Below, piece after piece: positions 25,481 to 39,440 of a stretch of DNA of 64,000 bases (within the stretch, counting starts at the first letter, position 1; each line of letters begins with the position of its first letter). The notes under the pieces were generated by a model. It did no database searches, had not been told where the DNA came from, and saw only the letters and a program-made list of their open reading frames with translations. A program made the translations under genes and the position numbers. The stretch comes from Tetragonia tetragonoides. Lineage: Eukaryota; Streptophyta; Magnoliopsida; Caryophyllales; Aizoaceae. Location of the stretch: contig CM076140.1 in the NCBI GenBank assembly GCA_038025085.1, positions 17,442,001-17,506,000 of the forward strand, written 5' to 3'.

Positions 25481-26707
25481 AGGGTCACTATACGATGAAT
25501 TAGGGTCACTTCTAAGTTATTTGGGGGAAAAAAAACACTGTATATCTAATAGTACATAATACATCATGCATTAACAAGTAAAACGTCATATATTACAAGA
25601 GTTACTTATATAAATTGAAGGATCAATATGCAGTGAATTAGGGTCACTTCTAACTTATTTGACAAAGAAACAAAAAAGGAACGGATCAAATCTAATACTA
25701 CTAGTACACATATACATTAACACCAGTCGACCACCACCTTGTCGAACCTCAGCCTCCACCCACCATATCAGCCGCCTCACGCCCACCATCGCTTTCTCGG
25801 GCCCGAGCCCCACTCTGGCAGAGATTGTTACCAGTTTTGTATAGTTTTGCAAGCGTGAGGTGCATTCGAGTTGAAATGAAAAATCAAAATTAATAAATCA
25901 ATCATTGAACCAACCATGATACCAGTCTACGTACGTATGCTTTTTATTTCTTTCAAACTAAACCTGAATCATCAATTTGTCATGGGGCTCATATTGTTAT
26001 GAATTGAATTGAAGAAAATAAGTTGAAGATATAATTCAAAATTATTGCAAGTTACTCCAACTTGAGTATAATGATTTCCATTGCTTGTATTTGTCTTCTT
26101 GTACCCTTTACTCAATTACTCGTAATTAAGAACATGGTCCAGCAAGATAGTCATGGGGAGCTAAGAATACTGTTTTGGTGTTGGGGTCGGAATTCTGGGC
26201 TCGGGGTTCGACAAAATTGTGGGGGGCGTGATGCGACTGATGTGGTGGTGGAGGGGTCGGAATTCTGGGCTCGAGTTCAATTAAGTGGTGGGCGTGAGGT
26301 GGATGATGTGGTGGGCGTGTGGGTGTAGATCGAGGTTTGTGAAGGTGGTCCGGTGGTGGTTTCTGATTTGGGTGGAAAATGAAGACATTGCAAAGAGAGA
26401 GAAGAGGAAAAAGAAAAGGGATAAATAAAGAAAAAGGGAAAAGGAAAAAAAGAATAATGAAATAGGGGAAAATTAGGAAAATACAAAAAATTGATAGTTA
26501 TAGTTTTGGAAAGTTTTTGTTCACCCAATAGCCCGTCTAGTTATAAGTAATAGATAAATGTGTGATTATAAGGGTGACAACAAGTCATTGTGTTGATACT
26601 ATGACTACAACTATAACCACTTATGTATCTATTATCATGTGCACAAAGGCAAATTACATTAACTTAGAATAACTACAGCTAACAAATTAGTAGCCGCCTA
26701 ATGCACA
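25481..26707 (+). repeat. Direct 1.2-kb duplication, copy A
   Basis: From AGGGTCACTATACGATGAATT to TAGTAGCCGCCTAATGCACA. It matches 29309-30558 in the same orientation with scattered differences. Short ORFs in both copies show no recognised domain and are not conserved in length. Confidence 0.88.
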
Positions 26708-28289
26708 TGATTTATATGTATAGTGACCATCGAATTCACCTCACGTAGTACATACATGATTATTAAAGATATGCTGCATTTTTTCCTTCTTTTTTCCGTC
26801 CGATCATGTAGTATATACATAATTATTAAAGATCTGCTGCATTTTTTTAAATAAGTTAGAAATGACCCTTATTGAAAGATAAGTGATCCTTACTGATAGA
26901 TAAGAGACCCTTAAGTGACTTGCATGATATTTCATTACACAAACCCTTCAAAAAAAAAAAAAAAAGATGAACATGATTTATATGTATAGTGACCCTTGAA
27001 TTCAAATAAGTGACCCTTGTATTATATGTGTTTTTACTTGTTAATGTACGACCTACTATTAGATATATGATTTTTTTTCTTTTTCCAAATAAATTAGAAG
27101 TGACCCTAATTTACTTCATAGTGACCTTTTAATCCATATAAGTGACTCTTGTAATATATGACATTTTGCTTGTTAATCTATGACGTACTATTGGATATAC
27201 AATCCATTTATTATTATTTTTTCTTTTTTTCCCAAATAACTTAGAAGTGACCTTTATTCACTTCATAGTAACCCTTTAATTCATATAAGTGACTCTTGCA
27301 ATAAATGATGTTTTACTTGTTAATGTATGACGTACTATTAGATATGTGATTCGTTCGTTTTTTTTTTTTTTTCTTTTTTCAAATAACTTAGAGTTGACCC
27401 TAATTCAGTGTTAATGTCTACTGTTGTAAAGGGTAGATATGGTATGAGCTTTGGCTCATTTTTTCAACGGATGTATGAGTTTCGACTCTATTAGGTGTAT
27501 GAGCTTTAACTCCTTTTTTCCATTTAATAAAATGGATTTCTAATTAAAAAAAAAGGGGTAGATATGGTACACCCTTGATTTGTTTTCCTATGACTACATG
27601 GGATATAATATCAACAAAAAACAACGATTAATTTGGCAAGTAATATTCATTATACAAATCAATGATGATCAACGTATTTCTATTATGTCATACCTAATGG
27701 GTTATTATGTCCTAACAAAGCAGCTACTATTATTGGTACCTGTAGTTATTTCAGGTTAATGTAGTTGCCTTTGTATCACATGATATTAGATACGTAAGCG
27801 ATTATAGTTACATAGCGTTGGATTTTTTATGACTGTATAGTGATTCTTGAGTTCATCTAAGTGACCACTGTGATACATGGATGAAAAAAGTATTATACAC
27901 CAAACTTTGTATATTTTTTTTAATCAATAATTTTATATTAATTGTTACACTTTTATCATGAAAAAAATAAGTAATACACCCTCCGTAAAAAGAAAAAATA
28001 TACAAGTAACGAATAAGTGTCTGTTTATACACTATCATCAATTGCAAAAGTAATAATCATCTTATATTGTATAAAAACCAACCAAATTGTCAATAATAAA
28101 ACTTTTTTTATTTGTCCACAAATTGAAATCAAAACCATACAATTATAAACATGTCACCAAATTATTATTCCAAATCTTAGTATCCGTGAAGGTGATACAT
28201 AGTAGCTATTTGTATATAATGAATAGACAGCTATAGTCGTTTACATATCTACAAATCTATCTTATTTGACAAGAAGGTAACTATAATGA
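26708..28289. other. AGTGACCC-rich spacer, no gene
   Basis: Repeated phrases of the type GAAGTGACCC, AGTGACTCTTG and TATGACGTACTATTAGATAT recur three or more times (about 26860, 27100, 27245), and parts reappear at 32470-32830. No coding potential was recognised. Confidence 0.65.
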
Positions 28290-28295
28290 CCTATA

Positions 28296-28432
28296 ATATG
28301 TGCGGTGCGGAATATGAATCAAAATGTGAGACAAAATGAAGTATATAATGCGAATAGGAACAACGCTGAATGAAATGGAACCGAACGGATTGGAACGGAA
28401 TGCACCATGGAGACGACGAAAAGAACAGGACC
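28296..28432 (-). mobile_element. Tourist-like MITE, inverted copy
   Basis: Its right end GACGAAAAGAACAGGACC is the reverse complement of the left end of the MITE at 50314-50499, followed by TTA. The interior (GGAACGGAATG, GTGCGGAATATG) also matches inverted. The left border is approximate. Confidence 0.65.
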
Positions 28433-29016
28433 TTATTGATGATATACATGATACTTAAGATAATCCGATTAAATGGATTTTAACTTACCATACGTGTATT
28501 AATTGTAAAATAAAACAACTTTGACATTTATAAACAATACTAAATAAGAGATAACAAGATATGGGTTGGTTATCTATTACCCTATAGAAGTAGGCTATTA
28601 ATTATATACTTGTAAGGTATTTTGTGTTTAGATAATATCTCTTTAGGTATGGCATAATAGAAAAACGTTGATCATCATCAATTGTGTTAGGTTTTTTTCA
28701 ACACAAGATAGCTATTATGTATGAACTTGTCAGTTATTATTTATAACCTTTAGTTATTTTGTGTTTAGATAACATCTCGTTAGCTATCGCGTAATACATA
28801 AACGTATTATCTACAGCTATTACCTGCAACTAAACGAGATATTATCTACAGCTAACTTGGCTATTATGTGAACAAAAAATGACAATGAATTTTTTATTAG
28901 ACATTTTGTCTTACTAATAGCCAACCAAATTGATAATCATCAACGCTTATCTATTAATCTATAGCTCATAAGATATTATCCAAACACAAAATAACTAATA
29001 ACTCCATAAATAATAG

Positions 29017-29133
<117 letters not shown>

Positions 29134-29308
29134 TTAAACGGGCTATTAGCTGCAATTGAACGGGCTATTATGTGTACAAAAAATAAATACTAATTTTATA
29201 AGTAATAGCCATTTTGTTTTTTAAAAAGCCAACCAAATTGATGATCATCAATGCTTTCTATTATGCCATGACTAACGAGTTACTATCTAAAGAAAAAATA
29301 CTAACAAA

Positions 29309-30558
29309 AGGGTCACTATACGATGAATTAAGGGTCACTTCTAAGTTATTTGAAAAAAAAAAAGAAGAACGGGTCGTTTAACTAATAGTACGTAATACAT
29401 CATGCATTAACAAATAAAACGTCATATATTACAAGAGTCACTTATAAGAAATCAAGGATAAATATGTAGTGAATTAGGGTCACTTCTAACTTATTTGACA
29501 AAGAAACAAAAAAGGAACGGATCATATCTAATAGTACGTCATATACATTAACACTGGTCGATCACCACCTTCACGAACCTCAGCCTCCACCCACCATAAC
29601 AGCCGCCTCATGCCCACCATCGCTTTATCGGACCCGAGCCCCACTCTGACAGAGATTCTTACCAGTTTTGTTTAATTTTGCAAGCGTGAGGTGAACTCGA
29701 TTTGAAATGAAAAATCAAAATTAATAAATTAATCATCGAACCAACCATGATGTCAGTCTATGTACGTATGCTTTTTATTTCTTTCAAACTAAACCTGAAT
29801 CATCAATTGATCATGGGGCTCGTATTTGTTATGAATTGAATTGAAGAAATAAGTTGAAGATAAAATTCAAAATCGCAAGTTACTCCAACTTAAGTATAAT
29901 GATTTCCAATGCTTGTCTTTGTCTTCTTGTACCCTTTACTCAATTACTCGTAATTAAGAATATGGTCCAACAAGATAGTCATGGGGAACTAAGAATACTG
30001 TTTTGGTGTTGGGGTGGTGGGGGTCGGAATTCTAGGCTCGGGGTTCGGTGAAATTGTGGGGGGCGTGATGCGGCTGATGTGGTAGTGGAGCGGTCAGAAT
30101 TTTGGTCTCGAGTTCGGTGAAGTGGTCGTGGGCGTGGGGGTGAGGCAGATGATGTGGTGGGCGTGTGGGTGCAGATCGAGGTTCGTGAAGGTGGTCCGGT
30201 GGTGGTTTCTGGTTTGGGTGGAAAATGAAGACATTGCAAAAGAGAGAAGGAAAAAGAAAAGGGATAAATAAAAATAAAGGGAAAAGGGAAAAAAGAAATA
30301 ATAAAATGGGGGAAATTACGAAAATACAAAAATGTTGATAGTTATAGTTTTGCAAAGTTTGTGTTCACATAATAGTCCGTCTAGTCATAAGTAATAGATA
30401 AATGTGTGATTAGAAAGGTGATAACAAGTCATTGTGTTGATTTTATGACTACAACTATAACCACTTATGTATCTATTATCTTGTGCACAAAGGCAATTAT
30501 ATTAACTTAGAATAACTACACTACTATGGGTACCAATATTAGTAGCCGCCTAATGCAC
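29309..30558 (+). repeat. Direct 1.2-kb duplication, copy B
   Basis: Second copy of the segment at 25481-26707, with small indels and substitutions. Its right part runs into the 570-bp tandem array. Confidence 0.88.
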
Positions 30559-32285
30559 ACACAAACCACATATGTATGCATATTGATCACATTTAATTTC
30601 CTATAATTTTATTTTTTAGTTTATATGTGAGACTATATATTTTGTATCATTACACACTCAAATTAAATTTTCATCTAGATTATAAACTAGTAAATTCACT
30701 TTCTAAGTGTAAGTGAATTAAATTATTTTACCTAGGTAAGACCACTTATTATACTCGACATTTATAATGCTTAAGAAGTTAAGTCCGAAATTGTAAAATA
30801 TGGGTTGACTATAGTCATTGCTTAATAGAAAGCATTGATGATCATGGTTGTGTCCTTTCCTTCTTATTTTTTATTTTAAGAAAAGTATATTACTTCTAAC
30901 ATTGGAAGTTATTTTTTGTTCACATAATAGCCCGTTTAGTTATAACTAATAGATAAACGTGTGATTATAAAAGTGATAACAAGTCAATGTGTTGATTCTA
31001 CGACTACAATTATATACACATACGTATCTATTATTATGTGCACGAAGGCAACTATATTTATTTAGAATTAACTACAGGTACCAATATTAGTAGCCGCTAA
31101 TGCACACACAAATCACATGTGCATGCATATTGATCACATTTAATTTTCTCTAATGTTATTTTTTATTTTATATGCGAGACTCTATATATTTTGTATCATT
31201 ACACACTCAAATTATATTTTCATCTAGATTATAAACTAGTAACTTCACTTATTAAGTGTAATTTACTATCTAAGTGTATGTGAGTTAAATTAATTCACCT
31301 AGGTAAGATCACTTTTTATACTCGACATTTATAATGCTTAAGTTAAGTCTGAAATCGTAAAATATGGGTTGACTATAGTCATTGCTTAATAGAAAGCATT
31401 GATGATCATCAGTTTGGTTGTGTCCTTTCCTTCTTCTTTTTTATTATAAAAAAAAGTCTATTACTTATAACATTGAATGTTACTCTTTGTTCACATAATA
31501 GCCCGTTCAGTTATAACTAATAGATAAACATGTGATTATAAAAGTGATAACAAGTCATTGTGTTGATTCTACGACTACAACTATATACACATACGTATCT
31601 ATTATCATGTGCACGAAGGAAAATACATTTATTTAGAATAACTACAGGTACCAACATTAGTAGCCACCCAATACACACACAAACCACATGTGCATGCGTA
31701 TTGATCACATTTAATTTCCTCTAATGTTATTTTTTATTTTATATGTGAGATTCTATATATTTTGTATCATTACACACTCAAATTATATTTTCATCTAGAT
31801 TATAAACTAGTAACTTCACTTTTTAAGTGTAATTTACTATCTAAGTGTGAGTGAGTTAAATTATTTCACCTAGGTAAGATCACTTTTTATACTCGACATT
31901 TATAATGCTTAAGAAGTTAAGTTCGAAATCGTAAAATATGGGTTGACTATAGTCATTGCTTAATAGAAAGCATTAATAATCATCAGTTTGGTTGTGTCAT
32001 TTCCTTCTTTTTTTTTATTATAAGAAAATTCTATTACTTATAACATTCAAAGTTACTTTTTGTTCACATAATAGCCTGTTCAGTTATAACTAACAGATAA
32101 ACATGTGATTATAAAAGTAATAACAAGTCATTGTGTTGATTCTATGACTACAACTATATACACATACGTATCTATTATCATGTGCACGAAGGCAACTAAA
32201 TTTATTTAGAATAAGTACAGGTACCAACATTAGTAGCCGCCTAATGCACACACAAACCACATATATGGCATTTTATTTTATAATG
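30363..32285 (+). repeat. Tandem array of about 570-bp units
   Basis: Each unit begins GTTCACATAATAGCC: 30363, 30918, 31489 and 32062 (periods 555, 571, 573; the last unit is truncated near 32285). Units share CACTTTTTATACTCGACATT and GAAAGCATTGATGATCAT. The single-copy equivalent begins at 26519 in the A duplication, so the array expanded only in copy B. No coding capacity. Confidence 0.9.
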
Positions 32286-33081
32286 CATGACTATGACATA
32301 TATTCTGCATATATAAGTTTTTGTTTTTCAAATAATTTAGAAGTGATCCTAATTGACTATATAGTGACCCTAATTGATCGAGTATATAGTGACCCTCAAA
32401 TTTATATATATAAGTGACCTTGCATACTTTTTATCATGTCAAAAAATACAGCTAGCAACCAATAAACAACGTAGATCTTTTTTTCCTTCTTTTTTCCTTC
32501 CGGTCATGTAGTATATACATGATTATTAAAGATATGCTGCATTTTTTTAAATAAGTTAGAAGTGACCCTTATTGAAAGATAAGTGATTCTTACTGACAGA
32601 TAAGTGACCCTTAAGTGACCTGCATGATATTTCATTACAACAACCCTTCAACAATCCTTTTAATCCATATTGCTGACTCTTGTAATATATGACGTTTTGC
32701 TTGTTAATCTATGACGTACTATTAGATATACAATCTATTTATTATTATTTTTTTTCAAATAACTTAGACGTGACCCTTATTCACTTCATAGTGACCCTTT
32801 AATTCATATAAGTGACTCTTGCAATAAAACAATACCATTTTTTTTGTTATGAAAATTGCGAATTTATAATAATAATATTATTCTGTTCGGCGATAATTAA
32901 TGGGCCGTTAGCTTTCTAACATATATCTCTGCTTCACATATTATTAGTGACTCAAATTGGCTAAAAAGTTGTCGTGATAACCATACAACTATACAAGTGA
33001 CAAAGTGACCCTTAGAAATTTCTCTTCCACAATTCTATAAATATAACAGCAGATACTTTGAATATGTATCTTCTGTTACAT
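32286..33081. other. Spacer duplicated from the 26.7-27.3 kb region
   Basis: About 32470-32830 matches 26745-27310 (ATATACATGATTATTAAAGATATG, AGTGACCCTTATTGAAAGAT). No gene seen. Confidence 0.6.
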
Positions 33082-33236
33082 AAAAACATGGCTAAGACGG
33101 TCTTATTGTAATTTTTGATGAGACGAGGGTCACCTTTTAGTGAAACAATGATCATGACTCATAATCAGTGACCATTACATTTCTAAATAGTGACCCCATT
33201 TTTTTATAAATTGGTCTTACACAATACTTACTTCTT
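33082..33236 (-). repeat. Dispersed repeat, copy 2 of 3 (inverted)
   Basis: Reverse-strand relative of 19532-19685: AAGACGGTCTTATTGTAATTT at one side, TTGGTCTTACACAATACTTA at the other. Confidence 0.7.
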
Positions 33237-34567
33237 TTTGTTAAGGGTACATTAGTTTGATAATCAGAAAAAGCGTGTTGTATTTTTTTCTCTTCTTTCT
33301 TTTCAACATTGTCGTTTAGTATATACTATAACAATATCTAGGCAGAAAATAACTATTATTATAAGTAACCCTTATATATTGATTAAAAGGAATGCTTCAA
33401 CTTCAGCTAGTTCCACACTCCATGAAACCCTCACCCACTTTGTAGCAACTGCCAACGCCTCCCATTTGATATGTCGTTGCTTATTGCAGCTCCTAAACTC
33501 ACCCCACTGTTCATGATAGTGGCATCAGAATTCAGCTTCAACTTTCCAGAGGCTAACTTAAAAAAGAACAAATTGTGATAAAAAAAAAAAGAGAACAAAA
33601 TCGAATAAAATAAAAGAAAACCAAAGAAACAAAATAGTCTCTAAGCTACCAAACAAAAAAACAGAAAAGAATTAGTTTCACTAAAGGATAAGATTATCAT
33701 TTTCTTCATGATCATCATCAACATATTTAAAGATTTTAACCACACCTAGCAAACATGAAAACCAATAAGAAATAAGAATTGGTAAATAAAAAATAAAATA
33801 AAAACAGATAAGATCATTAACTGTGATCATATCACAACCATCAAGTCCATCACGATTAAGCTTCTAGCATCACAATCATCCATTTTCCATCATTCAGGTT
33901 TCTGAATAAATTAAAAAAAAAAGTAAAAATTACTTCACTCCGTCACCGACACGAACCCACCACCAGCTACCACACTCTCACAACCAGTCACTCTCGCCAC
34001 CGCCTCACTCCTTCTCTTCGACCCCTGTTCCTCAGCCCCCAACCCCCGTTGCGATTCGTCTCAGATCTAAAGTACAAAGCAAGAAAATAAAAAGAAAGAA
34101 TTGTAGTTGAGGCCTTTAATTGCTCACCGACGTGGCGACGCCGGCATTGAAATGCTTTTCACCATTGTCGACCAGTTGAGCACAACCAGAGTAGGAGAGA
34201 GAAATTAAAATTTATGGGGAAAGCCTCCTGAATACAATGAGATAATACAGCTCAATAGACATAAAATACAACTCCATGGAGATATAGAGCCATCCTTTGA
34301 TAGATTCATGTTTCTCTTTCTATAATTTTTGAGATTTCATTCGAGATATAACTTATCTGTGGGGGAGGTATAGCTTTTCTCTTGACATTTAGTTTCGTTT
34401 TGTGAGATAAACAAAATAGAGGTAGCCGGTTGGCTATTCTGTACTACCAGTCAATATAGGCCCACATGTTTAACACCCCAGCGAGTTGCAAAAACAAAAT
34501 AAGCCCTACTTTCCTCACGCGCCTAACTCTCCCCCATTATTCTACCTGCCGGCAGAATAGAATTTTT
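33237..34567. other. Right part of the 9.8-kb insert, no gene
   Basis: AT-rich with one GC-richer patch (33935-34060). No ORF with recognisable content. Confidence 0.55.
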
Positions 34568-34711
34568 CCACCACCCGATCCACCCACCACCCACCACCCA
34601 CCACCCACCACCCACCAAAAAACCCATTTAAGCGGGTTTTCACCCATTTATTAGGGGCGGGTGGAGCGAGTATCCATAAATCCATCACCCATTGCCAGCC
34701 CTAAGCAAGGA

Positions 34712-35983
34712 TAAGCAAATAAATAAAGATTATATAAAAAAAATGCAACCAAATTATCTTGAAAGAATCAAATCAATCATTTAAGGGAATTGTTGTCACA
34801 TAAACCTTCCATCGAAACACAATCTCATGTTTAATAGGATTTTTAGAAATTATTCTAATTTCATCCACATTCCCTCGATAATGTATTTGTGGACGACTTA
34901 ACTCATCATCTGATCAATCAAAAACAAAGGAGTACAAAATTGGTTGAATTAGACATTTCTAAGGTTCTAATGATTATTGAGGGGATGTAAGAGGATCAGA
35001 TCGAAAGTGGGAGTGGAGAGAAAAAGAGGAAAAGGGGAATAAACTAACTTGACAAAACATATACAGCGAAAAGGTCATCCTAAATCCTGTAGTAAATGTG
35101 TATTCATATGATAATAATCATTTGAACATACATTAGCACATATTTACGCGTGTAGAGAGAGATGAGGGGCCGTTGCTAGGCCTGATAGTCACCGCCTTAT
35201 CACCAGTAGGCAATGGTTTGTGATTGTCAATACTACAAGGAGTATTGGGTTGGAGTAAACTGAACAGCGTTTGAATAGGGTTTGAGAGAGGAAAGTCTAA
35301 TGAAGTACAACCTTTAAGTTACTTGGTTTAGACAGACTCGATATAAGAATATAAGAAAATTTTTGTAAGATTTTTTTTAAGGTTTTTGCAAGTGAATTGG
35401 GAAATAAGTATTTGGTGGGTAAACAGTTTGCAAATTACATATTATGATGAGAAATGACAACAATATTTTGAATTTTTGAATAATAATCAACTCTCGTTCC
35501 ATCAATATATCTACAATTTTAAATTCTATTTTGAATTGACGAACCAAAATATGTGACATGATAATACTATCACAAACTTGGCCTCAATTATGGACGTTTT
35601 TTTTTGCAAAGCATAATCCTTCTATAACTTACGTTTCCTCATATGATTGCGTGATTTTAAATTACATGATTAAAAAATTAATTTAAAATGATTTTTTTTT
35701 TTGTCATTTTTGGTGGGTTTATCAAGAATCACTACTGAAAAAAGCTAAACGCCGCTAAAGCTAGAAAGAGAGATAGAGAAAGAAGAGAGAGGAACAACAG
35801 AATGTGAATAGAGAGTAGCGAGTGAGGGTATTTATAGATATAGGGGCTTGGCTAGTGGATATTTGGGCTATTTACATGTTTATTCGGTTGGGGTGCTTTT
35901 GGGCCAAATATTGGAGAGATGGTGACTACTAGCTAGAGGTATTGGGCTATTTACATGTTCACATCTCACATAATCAATATCAA
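34712..35983. other. Intergenic stretch, no gene seen
   Basis: AT-rich. CACTACTGAAAAAAGC near 35730 resembles a CACTA-type terminus, but no partner was found. Confidence 0.5.
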
Positions 35984-36396
35984 TCTTCTCTATATATAAA
36001 GCTGGCATATTTCGTGAGTTTTGAGCCATGCCACATCATTAAATCTATTATTAGAATAATTTTTTAAAAAATAAAATTGAGAGTTTGACTTGTGATGAAT
36101 AACTAGAGTTTTATAAGTGTTATAACTTAATCTTTGTCGAAACTTCAAAAGCAAATGTAATCTTCTACACATCTTCAAAAAAAAAAAAAATATTTATAAC
36201 ATCGTATTCGCATCGGAAAATACTTCAAAATGAGATGCATTTACAATATGTTTAATCTTAACGTATAAGATCATATCCAATTTTAATTGGCGTAAATATA
36301 TTTTAAAATATATAATATTCAAGAATAAAATAACAAGGAAAATAATAAAAAATATATATATAACTTAACCCGTACATCGCACGGGCATCATTACTA

Positions 36397-36397
<1 letters not shown>
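35984..36397 (+). mobile_element. Short Helitron-like element, about 414 bp
   Basis: Starts TCTTCTCTATATATAAAG after A and ends CTAG before T. A 5-bp-stem hairpin CCCGT/ACGGG (36369-36385) stands 8 nt before CTAG. These are the hallmarks of Helitrons, which make no target duplication. Non-autonomous; no Rep/helicase frame. Confidence 0.75.

Positions 36398-36487
<90 letters not shown>
36398..36487. repeat. AT dinucleotide microsatellite at a Helitron end
   Basis: About 45 AT units starting directly after the CTAG terminus. Confidence 0.95.
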
Positions 36488-36490
<3 letters not shown>

Positions 36491-38541
36491 AGGCATATTT
36501 CGGGAGCACTGAGGAGTGCCACGTAGGCGAGAATTTTAAGAGCGCGCCACCTAAGCGAGGATAAAGACAAAAATTAACTGTTCATTTTTAGTGTAAAACG
36601 CTTAGGACTCTTAGAATCCCTACTGTTTAGGATTCTTGGGTTGTGATAGACCTCTAAAGTTTTATACGAGTTATACTAGAACTCTGTCAAATATTTGAAA
36701 TCAAATATAACTTTTTCTACACATCTAAAAAAATAATAACTTTTGTACCATCAAATTCGCATCGAAAAATACTTTAGAACGAGATGCATATACAATATGT
36801 ATACGAAACATGTAAGATTGCAGGTATATGTTGGTTCCGTAAATAAGTAAAAAAAAATAAAATAATATTAACAATAAAATTAAGCTGAAAATAAAAAATG
36901 AGCAAATATCTTTAGTCACCTAAGCGATATCTTTAAGAGCATGCCACATAAGAGAGAATATTAAACAATAAAATTAAAGTAACACATACTCATAACACAT
37001 ACTTTGAACAAAAAAATATAAATAAATAGAAATAAGAAAAGAAAAGAAGATCTTTCACACGTTAGTAACTTGGTAATTAGTATACCTAAATCAATTGCCA
37101 AATAAAACTATTTTTAACATATCAGTCAATACATAATATGAAGAAGTTTCATAGTAATAAAGTTTCGGAAAATGAAAAAGAGAGATTGAATTGTGCTAAA
37201 TAGTTTTATTAGCGTCATAACTAATTTATCTTTATCTAATATTCAAACTCAAATATAACTATCCTACACATCTATAAAAATAATAATATTTACACCATCA
37301 TATTTGTATTGAAAAGTACTTTGAAATGAGATGCATTTATAATATGCTTGCAATAAACTTGTAAGATTGTGTTACAATATTAATTTTAGTAAAAAAATAA
37401 ATTAAATATGATATATACTAATAAAAGAAAAACGAAAACAACAAAATATATAAATTTGAACGCGTGCATCCCACGGGTATCGCGCCACATATGAATGTCG
37501 TCTAAGCAAGCAATTAAACAAAAAATAAATAAAGGTTAGGAAATAAAATATAGAGCTTGAGTTGTGATAGACGTCTAGAGTTTTATAAGAGCTATATTAA
37601 ATCTCTGTCAAATATTTATAAATCATGTATAAATGTTTCTACATGTCCAAAAAAATAATCTTTTAAATCATCAGATTCGCATCGAAAAGTATCTTAAAAT
37701 GATATTCATTTACAATATGTATAAGAAACATGTAAGATTCACTTGAAAATAAATTTGAGCAAATATATTTTAAGTCCGTGCATAGCACAAGTTTGATTAC
37801 AAAGTTCATCACCTAAACAATTAGTCTCAACAAAAAAATGAAAAGCAAGCCACATAAGCCAGAAATATATTTGAGAATATTGAAAGAAAAAAAAAAAGTG
37901 AAGAATGTGATATATGTCTCTCCTCATGTTCACATTTCATCTTTTATTAAGTTGCCTCTTTTTTTGCTATATGCAAGACTACAAGGCCAAAAGTTGACAT
38001 GAATGTAACGGGAGACTAATGAAGTTGAATGCTTCATGAATATCTAAATTTATTGAGAGGTTATCGCATTGATTCAAGGCTCCTCCGATATGATATATAG
38101 TGTTCGGACATCGATCTAACAACGATTTTAAAGTAACCATTTTCGGAGGTGCAATTTGGTAGAATCCTAATTGTATTTTAGGAGGATTATGATGACTAAT
38201 ATCTTTTTTCATTAAACGCCTCACATAATCACTTCTCCATTTTTTTTTGAACATTTTCTCACCATTTATTCTCCCTACATCTCTTTGCCTTCAAGTTTTC
38301 TTATTTATTCTAGCAAACCTTGATGATCCGAGGGGCGTGAAAAATAAAAGAGAGATCGACCTAAATCACTAATAAGGATAGCATGAAATTAGAATCACTA
38401 TATAGTATGCATAATTATAATCAATTAGAAATTATTTACGATTTTTTTTAAATAGGCATGTTAGTGTGCGTATTTCATCAAATAAATATTAATACACAGA
38501 TATTTTACTTAATGCATGCATCACACGGACTTTAAAACTAG
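36480..38541 (+). mobile_element. Second, more degraded Helitron-like region
   Basis: Starts with TATATAAGGAGGCATATTTCGGGAG, cognate to TATATAAAGCTGGCATATTTCGTGAG of the element at 35984, and ends ACACGGACTTTAAAACTAG before T at 38541. A diverged 160-bp motif (TTCGCATCGAAAAATACTTT...GAGATGCAT...ACAATATG) occurs at about 36091, 36636, 37187 and 37561. Helitron-type hairpin phrases also occur inside (about 37460), so several truncated copies may be concatenated. Confidence 0.5.
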
Positions 38542-38732
38542 TATGATCAATTGAATAAAAATAATTGTTGATAGATTTTTTGCTCCACCAATCCACCAAT
38601 AGTGGAAGATAGTTTATTTATTTATTTATTTAAGGGAACTTCAATTTTCTTAGTACTAGCTAATTTAGATCTTTAGCATTTTGTCAAAACATGTTTTGTC
38701 GATTAAAGTAGGGTATACTTTTTTTCCTATTA

Positions 38733-39003
38733 CGAGGTGTTTGGTTTGAATCGTGAAAAGGAAATGAGATGGAATCAAATAAGAGGGTGATAATAGTAAT
38801 AAATACTTTTATGAGTTATTTGGTAGAATAGTGGGATGAAATCACTTATTTCTCATTCCCTTTCTTATTATTTGGTTCAAAGAAAATATTTTATCCCAAA
38901 AATTCAAAAGTTGCCTCTCTCTCTTTCCCTTCTAATTCCCCTTTGGTTCCTTCTCTCTGCAAGGGAATCTATTACTTAATTCCATCATGAACCAAACGAT
39001 CCC
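38733..39003. mobile_element. Tourist-like (Harbinger) MITE, 271 bp
   Basis: Ends CGAGGTGTTTGGTTTGAAT and CATGAACCAAACGATCCC are imperfect inverted repeats, flanked by TTA on each side (38730-38732, 39004-39006), the Harbinger-type duplication. Confidence 0.72.
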
Positions 39004-39020
39004 TTAAAAAATCATAATGA

Positions 39021-39437
39021 TCCTGTTTGGAAATTGGTTGGTGACATTAGCTGTTGGCTGATGGTTGGTGGCTGGTGGTCGATGGCTGGTATTGTTAGCT
39101 GATTTGACCGGCTGATAATATTGGATGACTGAAAAGAGATGTTTGGTAACATTGGCTGGTAACATTAGCTGGTTATATGTAAAATGACCTATAAGGACAT
39201 TCATATGATTGAGGAATTTGATGGCATAGAAGTAAATAATTGCAAGTCTTGGACTATTATGTCATTGGACTACATTAATGCCACAAGCCAATACCCATAA
39301 GCCAACCTCCTTGGCTTTTGGGAACCCAAAAGCCAATCTCACAAGCTAACATCCAAACACCAATATTGGATTGTGGACTGGTCAAACATCCAATTTTGCC
39401 AAAAGCCACCCCACAAGCCAACATCCAAACACCCCCA
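39021..39437. mobile_element. Probable MITE with GTTTGG ends
   Basis: Left TCCTGTTTGGAAATTGGTTGG and right CCAACATCCAAACACCCCC face each other, with repeated GGCTGGTGGTCGATGGCTGG and CACAAGCCAACATCC motifs inside. No convincing target duplication was found. A related end (CTGGCATCCAAACACCC) occurs in CYP82 intron 1 near 55718. Confidence 0.5.
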
Positions 39438-39440
39438 ATA

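Noticed and set aside
25655..26328. Short ORFs in the 1.2-kb duplication, possible captured gene
   Set aside because: The ORFs are not conserved in length or frame between the two copies, and no domain is visible.
30363..32285. Tandem array considered as a CRISPR-like array
   Set aside because: Units are about 570 bp with no short repeat/unique spacer pattern; the genome is eukaryotic.
35728..35760. CACTACTGAAAAAAGC as a CACTA transposon terminus
   Set aside because: No inverted partner and no 3-bp duplication found; the match is short.
36303..36509. Tyr-Ile repeat ORF
   Set aside because: Translation of an AT microsatellite.
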